A DNA stretch of 37,851 bases from a bacterium (GCA_030647205.1 JAUSJO010000002.1:75261-113111), one strand, 5' to 3'; numbered from the stretch's first letter, positions 1 to 9,894 are shown. Notes: generated from the sequence alone by a model not told the origin. Numbers and translations: made by a program.

Positions 1-7
1 TAAGGAA

Positions 8-475
8 ATGTTAGGTATGCTAATGATGGCATTTTTCATGTGTGCGATGTTCATACCGGCAGGTATAGTTTTTGATAGCTATCCTCTATCCAAAGCGACT
101 GAAGTAAAGGACATGAAAAAGGAAGAATCGCGAACTGCGCTTTTGGAGTTTGATGATCCCAAGCTGAAAGGGGTATATCTTCTCAAGGAGGAGTTTCCCA
201 GGTATACGGAATATCGCTATAAAGATCAAGACGGCGCTCACAGTTTTGTGGTCTATCCTGAAGGGACGGCCAAAAGTATCACCACGGAAGAAGCGGCGTA
301 TGTAGACGGGTGTGGCGAGCAACCGGCACTGATCATTGAAGATGGCTATCGGCATCCAACAGACTGGGGCCCATGGGGTAAGAAAGTAGTTGAGGATGAA
401 TGGGAAAAGATGAATATTGAAGGCAAAAAGACATTATGTGTCCCAGCTGATAAAGTCATGAATGTAACCAACTAG
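8..475 (+). CDS. Hypothetical membrane-anchored protein
   Basis: I do not recognise this 155-residue protein. The first ~20 residues are strongly hydrophobic and Met-rich, which fits an N-terminal signal anchor; the rest is soluble, acidic and has no clear domain. It has two cysteines in the soluble part (in VDGCGEQP and KTLCVP) that could pair outside the cell. The frame is open to the window edge, so the start is uncertain: AAGGA lies only one base before the first ATG, and an in-frame ATG at 17 is better spaced. The downstream neighbours at 494, 688 and 1316 are also small membrane proteins in the same direction, so they are probably one operon ending at the terminator at 1546. Confidence 0.6.
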   Translation: MLGMLMMAFFMCAMFIPAGIVFDSYPLSKATEVKDMKKEESRTALLEFDDPKLKGVYLLKEEFPRYTEYRYKDQDGAHSFVVYPEGTAKSITTEEAAYVDGCGEQPALIIEDGYRHPTDWGPWGKKVVEDEWEKMNIEGKKTLCVPADKVMNVTN

Positions 476-493
476 CCCTAGAAGGGGGTAACT

Positions 494-658
494 ATGAAAA
501 GGTTAGCGAAAACATTGTTCTTGGTAAGTCTCGGTACAGGCCTTGGTGGTGTGGCTGGCTTTGTGGGCGGCACTTTGTTCGCCAATCGCAAGTGGACGGA
601 AATGATGTTCGGTCATATGAAGTGGCTTGAACGAATGGTTGAGATTAGCGGGAAATAA
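494..658 (+). CDS. Small glycine-rich single-span membrane protein
   Basis: This 54-residue gene starts at ATG 494 after a G-rich ribosome-binding site (GAAGGGGG, about 5 bases upstream) and ends at TAA 658. A basic N-terminus (MKRLAK) is followed by one hydrophobic segment with spaced glycines (residues ~8-30, GTGLGGVAGFVGG), then a short amphipathic tail with Trp and Met. It resembles the 71-residue protein at 1316 in plan: short basic N-terminus, glycine-zipper-like helix, charged helical tail. Function is unknown; membrane location is inferred from hydrophobicity. The ribosome-binding site and operon position support it being real. Confidence 0.55.
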   Translation: MKRLAKTLFLVSLGTGLGGVAGFVGGTLFANRKWTEMMFGHMKWLERMVEISGK

Positions 659-687
659 TGACGTTCCTCTAAATAGAAGGAGATAGC

Positions 688-1293
688 ATGGGACCCGTGT
701 TTTGGCTTCTCGTTTTTGCAGGGATATTCATTGGGACAGGAAAGTTGATCAAAGGGAGAACAGATAAAGCCTCCTTTATGCTAGGCACAGTTCTTACTCG
801 GATAGGCGCTGTCTTTGGTCTCGGTTTTGGTCTTGGATTCACGATTCTGCTGCTGGGTATATTAGGCGGTGGGGTAGAAAGAGGAGATGATGAAGTTCAA
901 GTTGTTCCAACCCTAACCTCTGAGATTCCTCTGGAGGCAAAAGGAGCAGATCAGCCGGTTCTCATCATAATCCCCATCGACTGTGGTAGTAGAGCCCAAG
1001 ATGAGTGCACTAGCTATTACTATTCGATCAAGGATGGAGGCGAAGAATACTCTGATAACATTAGCCACGAAGAAGTTATTATAAATCCAGTGGCTGAAGG
1101 AGAAAAACCGACCCTAACGGTGGAATATGGCAAAAGAAGGCCTCTCAACTTTTTTTCTTTCGGTATAGAAATATTGCCGAGAAAATCAGAGGGTTGGGAA
1201 GAAGAAGTTACCTATGAGCGTCTAACCTTCAATGTGCCGGAGAGTAAACTGCACGACTTGAGCAAGGCTGACAAGAGGGTTTTTAGTCAATAA
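688..1293 (+). CDS. Hypothetical two-span membrane protein with exported C-terminal domain
   Basis: This 201-residue protein starts at ATG 688 behind a good ribosome-binding site (GAAGGAGATAGC). Residues ~3-20 and ~30-60 are hydrophobic, the second rich in Gly and Phe (GLGFGLGF). The remaining ~130 residues are acidic and soluble, with one cysteine pair (IDCGSRAQDECTS) that could form a disulphide outside the membrane. I recognise no family. It lies between two small glycine-rich membrane proteins (494 and 1316), and the three may be functionally linked. Confidence 0.6.
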   Translation: MGPVFWLLVFAGIFIGTGKLIKGRTDKASFMLGTVLTRIGAVFGLGFGLGFTILLLGILGGGVERGDDEVQVVPTLTSEIPLEAKGADQPVLIIIPIDCGSRAQDECTSYYYSIKDGGEEYSDNISHEEVIINPVAEGEKPTLTVEYGKRRPLNFFSFGIEILPRKSEGWEEEVTYERLTFNVPESKLHDLSKADKRVFSQ

Positions 1294-1315
1294 ATCAGCT
1301 AGAAAGGATGACAAA

Positions 1316-1531
1316 GTGAAAAAAGTTATTTTTGGCTTTGGCCTTGGAATAGGATTTGCTTGTCTACTTGCCTATAAGCTTGGTGAGTTTCTTTTTGGCA
1401 GCGGTCTTGAGTCAATCCTTGAGAACATGGAGAGAGGTGTAAAAGCAACCAGGGAGCTACATGAAGAGTTGCAAGATATGACCATTAAGCTGGCTGAAGA
1501 GCGGCAAGGTCTTATCGAAAAAGATGTATAA
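1316..1531 (+). CDS. Small membrane protein with helical tail
   Basis: The 71-residue product starts with GTG at 1316, preceded by AGAAAGGATG. Residues ~3-20 form one hydrophobic glycine-spaced segment (FGFGLGIGFACLLAYK); residues ~30-71 are charged and probably one long helix (repeated Glu/Arg/Leu heptad-like spacing). It looks like a larger relative of the protein at 494. It is the last gene before the terminator at 1546. No domain is recognised; a role as a membrane-tethered coiled-coil adaptor is only a guess. Confidence 0.55.
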   Translation: MKKVIFGFGLGIGFACLLAYKLGEFLFGSGLESILENMERGVKATRELHEELQDMTIKLAEERQGLIEKDV

Positions 1532-1545
1532 TCGTAAAAACAATG

Positions 1546-1578
1546 GCGGGAACCGTAAGGTTCCCGCTTTTTCTTTTC
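1546..1578 (+). terminator. Intrinsic terminator after the small membrane-protein operon
   Basis: A perfect 9-bp stem (GCGGGAACC / GGTTCCCGC) with a GTAA loop is followed by TTTTTTCTTTTC. It sits 14 bases after the stop at 1531 and just before the end of the convergent trpS gene. The T-run favours plus-strand transcripts. Confidence 0.9.
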
Positions 1579-1586
1579 AAAATTAT

Positions 1587-2768
1587 TTATAAACCGAGGC
1601 CGACTGCTTTTTTGACTCGTTCGAGTGTCGCTTGAGCCCGTGGAGCGACTGCTTCTGCCCCGTCTTTTAGCACTTTTCGTACATAATCTTCGTTTTTGTC
1701 GTATTCGGCGAGCTTTTCTTGAAGAGGTTTTAGAAGTTCAATTACGCAATCAGCGACATCCTTCTTAAATTCGCCGTAGTTAGAATCAGCATATTTTTTC
1801 TCAAGTTCCGGAATCGGAGTTTCGGTAGCGACAGACATGATGTTCAAGAGATTTGAGATGCCGGGCTTTTTTTCTTTGTCGAATTTTATTACATTTTCAG
1901 AATCAGTAGTAGCACGAGCGAATTTTTTATAAATTGTATCGGCATTGTCTCGAAGTAGAACATAGCTGTTTTCACTGTCATCGCTCTTTGCCATTTTCTT
2001 TGTCGGATCAACGAGGCTCATGATTCTTGCCCCTTCTTTCTTTATGATCGGCTCGGGAACTGTGAATACTTTGCCGAATTTGTTGTTTACCCTTTTTGCA
2101 ATGTCGCGGGCTATCTCTACATGCTGTTTTTGGTCATCGCCAACCGGAACTTCATCTGTGTCATAAAGCAAAATGTCAGCCGCCATAAGAACCGGGTAGT
2201 CAAAAAGGCCAACAGTTGCATTGCTTGCAAAATAATTATCAATGGTTGCTTCAATTTCTTGATCAAATTGTTCTTTTTGAATTTCTAACATTACTGACTC
2301 AAACCACTCTTGTGTATTTGTTTTTGCGTCTTTAAGTTCATCTAGTCTTTTTTCTAGATATTTGGTTGTATATCCTTTTTGCTTTTTAAGGATTTTTTTC
2401 ATCTCAGTTCTTACTTTTGTTTGATTGCTCTTCTCTTTAAATTGAGTCATTCTATTCATTTCACCCATGTAGGTAAAGCAGTTCAAAATCCAAGCCAGTT
2501 CAGAGTGTTCCGGTCTGTCTGACTGGACAAAAAGAGTCGATTTTTTTGGATCAATACCTGCAGCTAGGTACATTTTTGCATTTTCGAGAATTCTCTTTTT
2601 TAGAATTTTGGGATCTTGAGGAACTGTGATGGCATGCAGATCAACGATACAAAAGACATTGTCATGCTCGCCCTGTCCCCTGACCCAGTTCACCATAGCT
2701 CCGAGGTAGTTGCCGATGTGCAGATCGCCGCTTGGTTGGATTCCTGAAAATACTCTTTTATTAGCCAT
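1587..2768 (-). CDS. trpS: Tryptophanyl-tRNA synthetase with an internal insertion
   Basis: TrpRS charges tRNA-Trp in the cytoplasm. The class I signatures are present: FSGIQPSGDLHIGNYLGA (HIGH-type motif at residues 17-20) and KMAKS (KMSKS-type, residues 258-262). The LFDYPVLMAADILLY core and the VPVGDDQKQH segment match bacterial TrpRS. At 393 residues it is longer than the usual ~330-340: a lysine/glutamate-rich helical stretch of roughly 55-60 residues (about 116-180) lies between TQFKEKS and VGLFDYP, where common enzymes have only about a dozen residues. The start ATG (minus strand, 2768) has an AGGAGA ribosome-binding site. It is divergent from the chorismate mutase at 2815. Confidence 0.96.
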   Translation of the reverse strand: MANKRVFSGIQPSGDLHIGNYLGAMVNWVRGQGEHDNVFCIVDLHAITVPQDPKILKKRILENAKMYLAAGIDPKKSTLFVQSDRPEHSELAWILNCFTYMGEMNRMTQFKEKSNQTKVRTEMKKILKKQKGYTTKYLEKRLDELKDAKTNTQEWFESVMLEIQKEQFDQEIEATIDNYFASNATVGLFDYPVLMAADILLYDTDEVPVGDDQKQHVEIARDIAKRVNNKFGKVFTVPEPIIKKEGARIMSLVDPTKKMAKSDDSENSYVLLRDNADTIYKKFARATTDSENVIKFDKEKKPGISNLLNIMSVATETPIPELEKKYADSNYGEFKKDVADCVIELLKPLQEKLAEYDKNEDYVRKVLKDGAEAVAPRAQATLERVKKAVGLGL

Positions 2769-2814
2769 ATTTCTCCTAAATGATTTTTTATATTATACTT
2801 AAAGTATAGTAATA

Positions 2815-3084
2815 ATGAAAGTGGATATGGCGCTTGAAGATATAAGAAAACAGATTGATGAAATAGATAGGGAGCTTTTGGGTCTTGTCTACCGCCGTGT
2901 TGGACTAGCAAAAAGAGCCGGCGAGATAAAGAAGAAAAATGGGGATGAGATCTATGACCCCGTAAGAGAAAAGGAAATTATCGAGAGTAAATCTCAGGAA
3001 GCGGAAGAGTTAGGATTGGATCCTGTGTTTGCGACAGAACTATACAAAACGATTATCGGAGAGTGTCGAAGAGTACAGAAATAA
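2815..3084 (+). CDS. aroQ: Chorismate mutase, AroQ (type II) helical domain
   Basis: The 89-residue protein has the all-helical AroQ pattern: DIRKQIDEIDRELLGLV, then RRVGLAKRAGEIKKKNG and DPVREKEIIE. Arg11, Arg28 and Lys39 fall where the AroQ family places substrate-binding residues, and the length is normal for a single-domain enzyme (chorismate to prephenate). The start is ATG 2815 or ATG 2827; neither has a clear ribosome-binding site, and a TATAGT hexamer lies at 2805-2810. No other shikimate or aromatic-pathway gene is in the window, so its pathway role is unclear. It lies back to back with trpS. Confidence 0.85.
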   Translation: MKVDMALEDIRKQIDEIDRELLGLVYRRVGLAKRAGEIKKKNGDEIYDPVREKEIIESKSQEAEELGLDPVFATELYKTIIGECRRVQK

Positions 3085-3097
3085 CTCTTGAAAAATC

Positions 3098-3127
3098 TTG
3101 ACACAAAACGGGTTAGCAGTCTATACT
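3098..3127 (+). promoter_or_regulatory. groESL promoter
   Basis: TTGACA (3098-3103), an 18-base spacer and TATACT (3122-3127) form a strong housekeeping-type promoter. The -10 hexamer falls inside the CIRCE spacer, so repressor binding would block polymerase. The transcript carries a ~110-base leader before groES, including a palindromic repeat. Confidence 0.85.
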
Positions 3128-3139
3128 GTAGAGTGCTAG
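3113..3139 (+). promoter_or_regulatory. CIRCE operator (HrcA binding site)
   Basis: TTAGCAGTC, nine bases, GAGTGCTAG. The CIRCE consensus is TTAGCACTC-N9-GAGTGCTAA, so each arm has one mismatch. Position over the -10 region of the groESL promoter is the classical arrangement for HrcA repression of chaperonin genes. hrcA itself is not in the window. Confidence 0.9.
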
Positions 3140-3154
3140 TTTTGAACTTGAAAA

Positions 3155-3218
3155 CTGTCATCCTGAACTTGATTCAGGATCCAGATTATATAGATTCCGG
3201 ATCAAGTCCGGAATGACA
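3155..3218. repeat. Palindromic intergenic repeat in the groESL leader
   Basis: Two facing copies of a unit of type GTCATTCCGGACTTGATC form a long inverted repeat: TGTCATCCTGAACTTGATTC on the left and GGATCAAGTCCGGAATGACA on the right. Related units occur at 14180-14366 and 28500-28622. It is transcribed as part of the groESL 5' leader and ends 15 bases before the GroES ribosome-binding site. Confidence 0.8.
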
Positions 3219-3245
3219 AATAGTATTAATAAAAAAGGAGATGAG

Positions 3246-3509
3246 ATGGCAAAGTTAAAACCACTAGGTTATAAGGTTGTTGTAGAGCGAACCCAGGCAG
3301 TTGAGAAAACGGCCGGGGGCATTGTGATTCCTGATACTGCGAAAGAGAAGCCGGAACAAGGCAAAGTTGTGGCTGTCGGCAAAGATGTAGAAGAGATAAA
3401 AGTGGGTGATGTAATAGTTTTTGGAAACTTTGCAGCGACAGAGATTAAAGTCGATGGCAAAGAATATTTAGTTGTAAGGCAAAAAGAAGTACTGGCTATT
3501 ATTAGCTAG
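3246..3509 (+). CDS. groES: Co-chaperonin GroES
   Basis: This 87-residue protein caps the GroEL ring. The N-terminal LKPLGYKVVVERTQ, the mobile-loop region TAGGIVIPDTAKEKP, and the VGDVIVFGNFAATEIKVDG strand are typical of Cpn10. I chose ATG 3246 because AAAAGGAG lies directly upstream at suitable spacing and MAKLKPLG is the usual N-terminus; a longer reading from 3213 would be translated from the palindromic repeat. It is first in the groES-groEL operon, under the promoter at 3098 and the CIRCE operator. Confidence 0.96.
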   Translation: MAKLKPLGYKVVVERTQAVEKTAGGIVIPDTAKEKPEQGKVVAVGKDVEEIKVGDVIVFGNFAATEIKVDGKEYLVVRQKEVLAIIS

Positions 3510-5150
<1,641 letters not shown>

Positions 5151-5183
5151 TTCAAAGCTACTAATTCACCATTCGAAAAAATA

Positions 5184-5216
5184 AAAAACTCACTCTTAAA
5201 AATAGGGTGAGTTTTT
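5184..5216 (+). terminator. Terminator after groEL
   Basis: AAAAACTCACTCT and AGGGTGAGTTTTT form a 13-bp stem with one non-Watson-Crick position around a 7-base A/T loop. The A- and T-rich flanks make it potentially bidirectional. Confidence 0.85.
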
Positions 5217-5263
5217 ATAGAAGAGTATTTATGGTAAGATATTTCTGATTAAAGGAGTAAGAA

Positions 5264-6436
5264 ATGATAAAGTTTGATTTCAATGGTTTAGAGCCGAAGA
5301 GTGATGAAGTAGAAGTTTTTAATGATGCTGATTTCGATTTTACGAAGATTCAGCCGGACATGGATAGGATGCTTGAAGTTGCCGGCAAACATGGCGACGT
5401 AAAAAACCTTATTATTTTGGCTCGGGGAGGCTCAGTAAGCACTTTCCGCGCTTTCTGGCACGGATATGGTAAATATATTTCCGATAAAAAAGTTTATTTC
5501 GTAGATACGGTCGATCCGGACTATATTTTTTATGTTAAAGACAAATGCAAACCTCAAGATTCGCTAGTTATTTCCATTTCCAAGTCAGGAACAACAGTGG
5601 ACGTAATAGAAAATGTGCTTAATTTTGATGGCTTTACTCAAGTTATTATTACAACTGACAGCGATAATCCTCTAAATGCTATCGCCAAAGAAAAAGGATA
5701 TGACACTCTTTCCCATCAGGAAGTCGGCGGAAGATTCTCCGGGTTGACCGAAGTGTCGCTCTTCCCTTCTGTTCTTTGCGGACTTGATATTTCGGAAATA
5801 AGAAAAGGCGGAGCTCAAGGGTATGTTGACTTTGCAAAGGATACAAATGATGCCAAAAATCTGGCGCTTATTATTAGAGAATTGTCCGAAAAGAAATATG
5901 ATCAAATATTCTGGCCGATCTACTCCAGAAAGCTTGTTGCTTTTTCAGGGTTGATCGCGCAACTCATTAACGAAACAGTAGCTAAAGAGGGAAAAGGAAT
6001 TTCTACGGTGATTGCTGAAGGGCCGGAGAGTCAGCACTTTCTAAACCAAAGATTTTTTGGCGGTCCGAAAAATATGATCGGTATTTTTACAACAGTGGCC
6101 GGATTTGACGAAGAAGAGACTGTAGCCGTCCCTGAAAACTTGAAAAGTGTGAAGTTGCGAGACGGAAATGTTGGAAATTTAGATGGGATGAAACTCTCTG
6201 ACAGTATGAGATTTGAGCTTCAAGGGACTTATGAAGAAGCTAAAAACTCAAAAATTCCCTCACTAAAAATGGAAATCGATAAAGTTGATGAGTTTAATCT
6301 CGGATACTTTACAGCATACTTACATGTTTTTGCCATATATCTCGCCCGGGCGTTTGAAGTTAACCCTTTTGATCAGCCGGAAGTGGAAGGTTCGAAGAAA
6401 ATTAGTTTCGAAGCGAGAAAGAACTATAAAAAATAG
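5264..6436 (+). CDS. pgi: Glucose-6-phosphate isomerase (SIS fold)
   Basis: Interconverts glucose 6-phosphate and fructose 6-phosphate. The first SIS half has ILARGGSVST and the phosphate-binding SISKSGTTVDV; then come VGGRFSGLTEVSLFP (PGI signature 1-like), EGPESQHFLNQRFFGGPKN (containing the catalytic Glu/His region) and the C-terminal NPFDQPEVEGSK, which is diagnostic of PGI. At 390 residues it is shorter than the ~450-residue bacterial enzymes. The ribosome-binding site is AAAGGAG. It is probably a single-gene unit after the groEL terminator. A PGI with relaxed sugar specificity cannot be excluded. Confidence 0.88.
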   Translation: MIKFDFNGLEPKSDEVEVFNDADFDFTKIQPDMDRMLEVAGKHGDVKNLIILARGGSVSTFRAFWHGYGKYISDKKVYFVDTVDPDYIFYVKDKCKPQDSLVISISKSGTTVDVIENVLNFDGFTQVIITTDSDNPLNAIAKEKGYDTLSHQEVGGRFSGLTEVSLFPSVLCGLDISEIRKGGAQGYVDFAKDTNDAKNLALIIRELSEKKYDQIFWPIYSRKLVAFSGLIAQLINETVAKEGKGISTVIAEGPESQHFLNQRFFGGPKNMIGIFTTVAGFDEEETVAVPENLKSVKLRDGNVGNLDGMKLSDSMRFELQGTYEEAKNSKIPSLKMEIDKVDEFNLGYFTAYLHVFAIYLARAFEVNPFDQPEVEGSKKISFEARKNYKK

Positions 6437-6445
6437 CCTTATTCT

Positions 6446-6453
6446 GCTATAAT
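6446..6453 (+). promoter_or_regulatory. Extended -10 promoter after pgi
   Basis: TGCTATAAT (6445-6453) is an exact extended -10 element with no convincing -35. It could drive dnaG-rpoD, with the repeat element at 6518 inside a ~265-base leader. Confidence 0.5.
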
Positions 6454-6517
6454 CACGAAACTAAGCGGAGATTTTATTTTTAATATCTTTCAACTTTTTA
6501 GCGGTAAAGATCATTTT

Positions 6518-6681
6518 TCTACTTTTTTAGAAAAAGTAGAGCAAAAATCGCGACTAGACGGCTTCTTAAAGTGTCGTTCAAACCTCACTTCAAATTTGAA
6601 GAAGGACAACAAGCCGATTCCGGAAGCTCTTTTCCAAAAGTTCGTCTCGGTTTTCACTCGCTTTTTGAACAGATAGTCGCA
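6518..6681. repeat. Intergenic element with conserved ends, copy A
   Basis: The left end is a hairpin TCTACTTTTTTAGAAAAAGTAGA followed by GCAAAAATCGCGACT; the right end is GATAGTCGCA. GCGACT (6550) and AGTCGC (6675) are inverted repeats 131 bases apart from end to end. A second copy at 28638-28802 has the same ends and a similar length, but a largely different interior. One frame across it stays open for ~65 codons without a usable start codon and is not conserved in copy B, so I do not call a gene. Confidence 0.65.
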
Positions 6682-6724
6682 AAACCATTTATTTATAAAT
6701 CAAATGTAAACATGAGAACTTATT

Positions 6725-8497
6725 ATGTCTAATGAAATTGAAGAAATAAAAGATAAGCTGGATATCGTCGACTATGTCGGCAAGGTAGTCCAGCTTAAAA
6801 AAACAGGCCAGAACTACAAAGGTTTATGCCCTTTTCACAGTGAGAAAACACCATCTTTTATAGTCAGCCAGGACAAACAGATATTTCATTGCTTTGGTTG
6901 CAACGAAGGCGGTGACATTTTTGCATGGGTTATGAAAACTGATGGGATGGAGTTTTCAGAAGCACTGAAAAAACTCGCTGCTGATGCCGGGGTGACATTA
7001 ACCAGAGAACATAATCCCGAAAGAAGCGATGCGCGGGAGAAACTTTTTGATATCAATGAGGAAGCTTGCGCATTTTTTGAGGGTAATTTGAAGAGCGATA
7101 CCGGGAAAACGGCGGCTGACTATTTCAAAAAAAGAAAACTAACCGACAAGACGATTAAAGAATTCAGGCTTGGATACGCGCCGGGGATGAACGCGCTAAT
7201 CAAAAAAATGACTGCTGAAGGATATGACAAAAAAGACATGGTAAGCGCCGGCGTGGCAAAGGAAAAAGAAGGCAAGCTAGTTGACCAGTTTCGGGCTCGT
7301 GTAACTTTTCCGATAATAAATACCGGTGGTAGACCGGTTGGTTTCTCGGCAAGGGTTTTGGGCGATGGAATACCGAAATATTTAAATACTCCGTCGACTG
7401 ATATTTATGACAAGTCAGGAATTTTATACGGGATTTATCAGGCAAAAGAGGCGATGCGCAAGCAAAATCATACAATTGTTGTCGAAGGAAATATGGATGT
7501 TATCGCTTCTCATCAGGCCGGCGTGAAAAACGTAGTCGCTTCAAGCGGAACGGCGCTGACAGAAAGGCAGCTCGATATTTTGAAGAAATTTAGCCCGAAT
7601 ATAAAGCTGGCTTTTGATATCGACCCTGCCGGTGACATGGCAACCCGGCGGGCGATCGAAATGGCATTTGCCAAAGGGATCAACCTTAAAATTATCGAGA
7701 TACCTGAAGGTAAGGATGCGGCGGATGTGGTTGCTAAAGATCCAAAGATTTGGATTGATGCCGTAAAGGAAGCGACCTATGTGATGGACTATTTATTTGA
7801 AAAGCTATTTACGGGCGACATAGAAAAAGATATTTTGAAAAAGAAAAAAGTAACTAGAGAGTTTATTTCCTTCATAGCAAAGCTTGAAGATATGATAGAA
7901 AGAGACCATTACATCAAAAAACTGGCTGAAAAAATAAATGTTGGCGAGGACGCAATAAGAAAGACACTTGACCGAACTTCGCCGAAAGCCTCACTCGACA
8001 AGTCAAAAGAAGCAAAATCGGATATTCAAAATGAGCCCATTAAAGTAGTCGTGGGGATGAGAGGGCAGATTGAGGAGAGGGTTTTGGGGATTGGTCTTGG
8101 AGTAGAAAAGTGCCATGGTTTTCTCTTTGAGAGCCTGGAACCGGAAGACTTCAACACTGATACAATGAATATGCTTTACAAAAAGGCGAAAAATCACTAT
8201 AATGCAAACAAAGTTTTTGATCTGAAAGAGTTTAACAAGCTTCTTAAACAGGAGGAAGCTAAAAGTTTCAATGTTTTGCTTGTAAAAAATGAGCTCGAGA
8301 CGGAAAATCTCAACGAAGAAGAGGTACAGGAGGAGATTTTCTATCTGGCTAAAAAAATTAAACAGCTAAACGTTGCAGACGAAAAGGCGGCCTTAAGTAG
8401 GGAAATTAAAGAAGCTGAAAAAAGAAAGGACGATAAATGCGCAAAGGATCTGATAAAAAAGATGCAGGAACTTCTAAAAAAGGAACAAAGTCTGTAG
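6725..8497 (+). CDS. dnaG: DNA primase
   Basis: Makes RNA primers at the replication fork. The N-terminal CHC2 zinc finger is intact (C35-P-F-H38 and C56-F-G-C59). The TOPRIM core has VVEGNMDV (catalytic Glu) and AFDIDPAGD (metal-binding Asp pair) at residues ~255-310. The C-terminal ~200 residues are helical and would be the helicase-binding region. The length of 590 residues is normal. The start at 6725 lacks a clear ribosome-binding site. Its end overlaps rpoD by 61 bases, a tight form of the ancestral dnaG-rpoD macromolecular-synthesis operon without rpsU. Confidence 0.96.
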   Translation: MSNEIEEIKDKLDIVDYVGKVVQLKKTGQNYKGLCPFHSEKTPSFIVSQDKQIFHCFGCNEGGDIFAWVMKTDGMEFSEALKKLAADAGVTLTREHNPERSDAREKLFDINEEACAFFEGNLKSDTGKTAADYFKKRKLTDKTIKEFRLGYAPGMNALIKKMTAEGYDKKDMVSAGVAKEKEGKLVDQFRARVTFPIINTGGRPVGFSARVLGDGIPKYLNTPSTDIYDKSGILYGIYQAKEAMRKQNHTIVVEGNMDVIASHQAGVKNVVASSGTALTERQLDILKKFSPNIKLAFDIDPAGDMATRRAIEMAFAKGINLKIIEIPEGKDAADVVAKDPKIWIDAVKEATYVMDYLFEKLFTGDIEKDILKKKKVTREFISFIAKLEDMIERDHYIKKLAEKINVGEDAIRKTLDRTSPKASLDKSKEAKSDIQNEPIKVVVGMRGQIEERVLGIGLGVEKCHGFLFESLEPEDFNTDTMNMLYKKAKNHYNANKVFDLKEFNKLLKQEEAKSFNVLLVKNELETENLNEEEVQEEIFYLAKKIKQLNVADEKAALSREIKEAEKRKDDKCAKDLIKKMQELLKKEQSL

Positions 8498-9825
8498 CTC
8501 AAGATGTGAAGAAAAAGACCACGAAAAAAGCTATTTTGAAAAAAGTGGTAAAGAAAGTCGTGCCAAAAAAAGCGGCTAAAAAAGTAGTTGCTCCCAAAAA
8601 GACTGTAAAAAAAGTTGTAACGAAAAAAGACGTGAAGAAAGTGGTGCCGAAGAAGGTTGTTAAAAAAGCCGTGAAGGAAGTAAAGAAAGCTCCAAAAAAG
8701 GCAGAGGTTAAAAAAGCTGCGCCAAAAAAGACAGCTGCCGGCAAACCTTCTGATAAATCACCGGAAAAGAAAGAGAAGGAGCTTATTGCGAAAGGCAAGT
8801 CTCAGGGTTTTGTAACCCAAGACGAGATTATGGCAATATTCCCTGATGTTGAGGAAAGCGTAGAACAGCTTGACGAGATTTATGCTACTTTGAGCGAACA
8901 AAACATAGACGTTATCGACAGCCGGGAAAAGATGATATGGGGCGACGATAAGACTGATGTGGCAGATGAGAAGGATCTTGCTGCCGGAGTAAGCGACTTT
9001 GCCGATGACTCTGTCAGAATGTATTTGAGAGAAATCGGAAGAATTCCGCTTTTGACCCGTGAGGAAGAAGTATCACTTGCAAAGAGAGTTGTAGAAGGTG
9101 ACTTATCTGCCAAAAAAGCTCTAACAAAAGCAAACTTGAGGCTTGTGGTCTCTATCGCCAAAAAATTTATGGGACGCGGGCTTGATCTCCTGGACTTGAT
9201 AGAAGAGGGAAATACCGGGCTGATGCGCGCGGTTGAAAAGTTTGATTATACAAAAGGATTTAAGTTTTCAACCTATGCGACTTGGTGGATTAGACAGGCT
9301 ATAACTAGAGCGATTGCAGACCAAGCCAGAACTATCCGAATACCGGTACACATGGTTGAAACAATCAATAAATTACTCAGAACAAAGCGAAGATTGCTTC
9401 AAGATTTGGGCCGTGAACCTTTGCCTGAAGAGTTGGCGACAGAGATGGAAATGGATGTGGCGAAGATTAATCATATTCTAAAAATTTCCCAAGATACAGT
9501 ATCAATTGACGCCCAGATTGGTGAGGAAGAAGACTCTCGTCTTGCTGATTTCATTGAGGACCAAGAAGCGGTGACCCCCGCAGAAGCGGCAACATCAGAA
9601 TTACTCAAAGAAAACATCAAAAATGTTCTCGAATTCTTAACTCCGCGCGAGCAAAAAATTTTGAGGATGAGATTCGGCCTAGACGATGGCCACGGACATA
9701 CACTAGAAGAAACAGGTCAGGAGTTTGGCGTAACCCGTGAGAGAATCCGTCAGATTGAAGCCAAAGCTCTGATGAAACTCAGAAAACATCGAGAGAGCAA
9801 AAAGCTGCAAGATTACCTTCGATAA
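8437..9825 (+). CDS. rpoD: Primary sigma factor with lysine-rich N-terminal tail
   Basis: The housekeeping sigma-70. Region 1.2 ([20 protein letters not shown]), region 2 ([37 protein letters not shown]), region 3 and the region 4.2 helix-turn-helix ([20 protein letters not shown]) are all present, ending at a normal C-terminus. Residues ~1-120 are unusual: a repetitive Lys/Val/Ala/Pro tract made of KKVV, PKK and AKK units, like histone H1 or AlgP tails, preceding a region 1.1-like segment (~122-165). The start at ATG 8437 has AAGAAAGGA upstream and lies inside the dnaG 3' end, so translation is likely coupled. The terminator at 9853 follows. Confidence 0.96.
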   Translation: MRKGSDKKDAGTSKKGTKSVAQDVKKKTTKKAILKKVVKKVVPKKAAKKVVAPKKTVKKVVTKKDVKKVVPKKVVKKAVKEVKKAPKKAEVKKAAPKKTAAGKPSDKSPEKKEKELIAKGKSQGFVTQDEIMAIFPDVEESVEQLDEIYATLSEQNIDVIDSREKMIWGDDKTDVADEKDLAAGVSDFADDSVRMYLREIGRIPLLTREEEVSLAKRVVEGDLSAKKALTKANLRLVVSIAKKFMGRGLDLLDLIEEGNTGLMRAVEKFDYTKGFKFSTYATWWIRQAITRAIADQARTIRIPVHMVETINKLLRTKRRLLQDLGREPLPEELATEMEMDVAKINHILKISQDTVSIDAQIGEEEDSRLADFIEDQEAVTPAEAATSELLKENIKNVLEFLTPREQKILRMRFGLDDGHGHTLEETGQEFGVTRERIRQIEAKALMKLRKHRESKKLQDYLR

Positions 9826-9852
9826 TTTTTCGCCTCTGATTAAGTAAAAATT

Positions 9853-9888
9853 AAAACAAACCTTAGTTTTTCTAGGGTTTGTTTTTTA
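9853..9888 (+). terminator. Terminator after rpoD
   Basis: AAAACAAACCTTAG pairs with CTAGGGTTTGTTTT (one G-T position) around a T-rich loop, followed by a T-run. It lies 28 bases after the rpoD stop. Confidence 0.8.
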
Positions 9889-9894
9889 GCTGCA

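Noticed and set aside
5184-5216. Possible riboswitch between groEL and pgi
   Set aside because: The A/T-rich symmetric stem with flanking A- and T-runs is a plain terminator.
6471-6668. ~65-codon open frame in the dnaG upstream region
   Set aside because: No ATG, GTG or TTG start is suitably placed and the homologous element at 28638 has stops in the same frame; treated as a repeat element.
8499-8798. 99-codon minus-strand frame opposite the rpoD lysine-rich tail
   Set aside because: It is the low-complexity mirror of AAA/AAG codons (Phe/Thr/Ser repeats), with no ribosome-binding site; the rpoD frame is clearly the gene.
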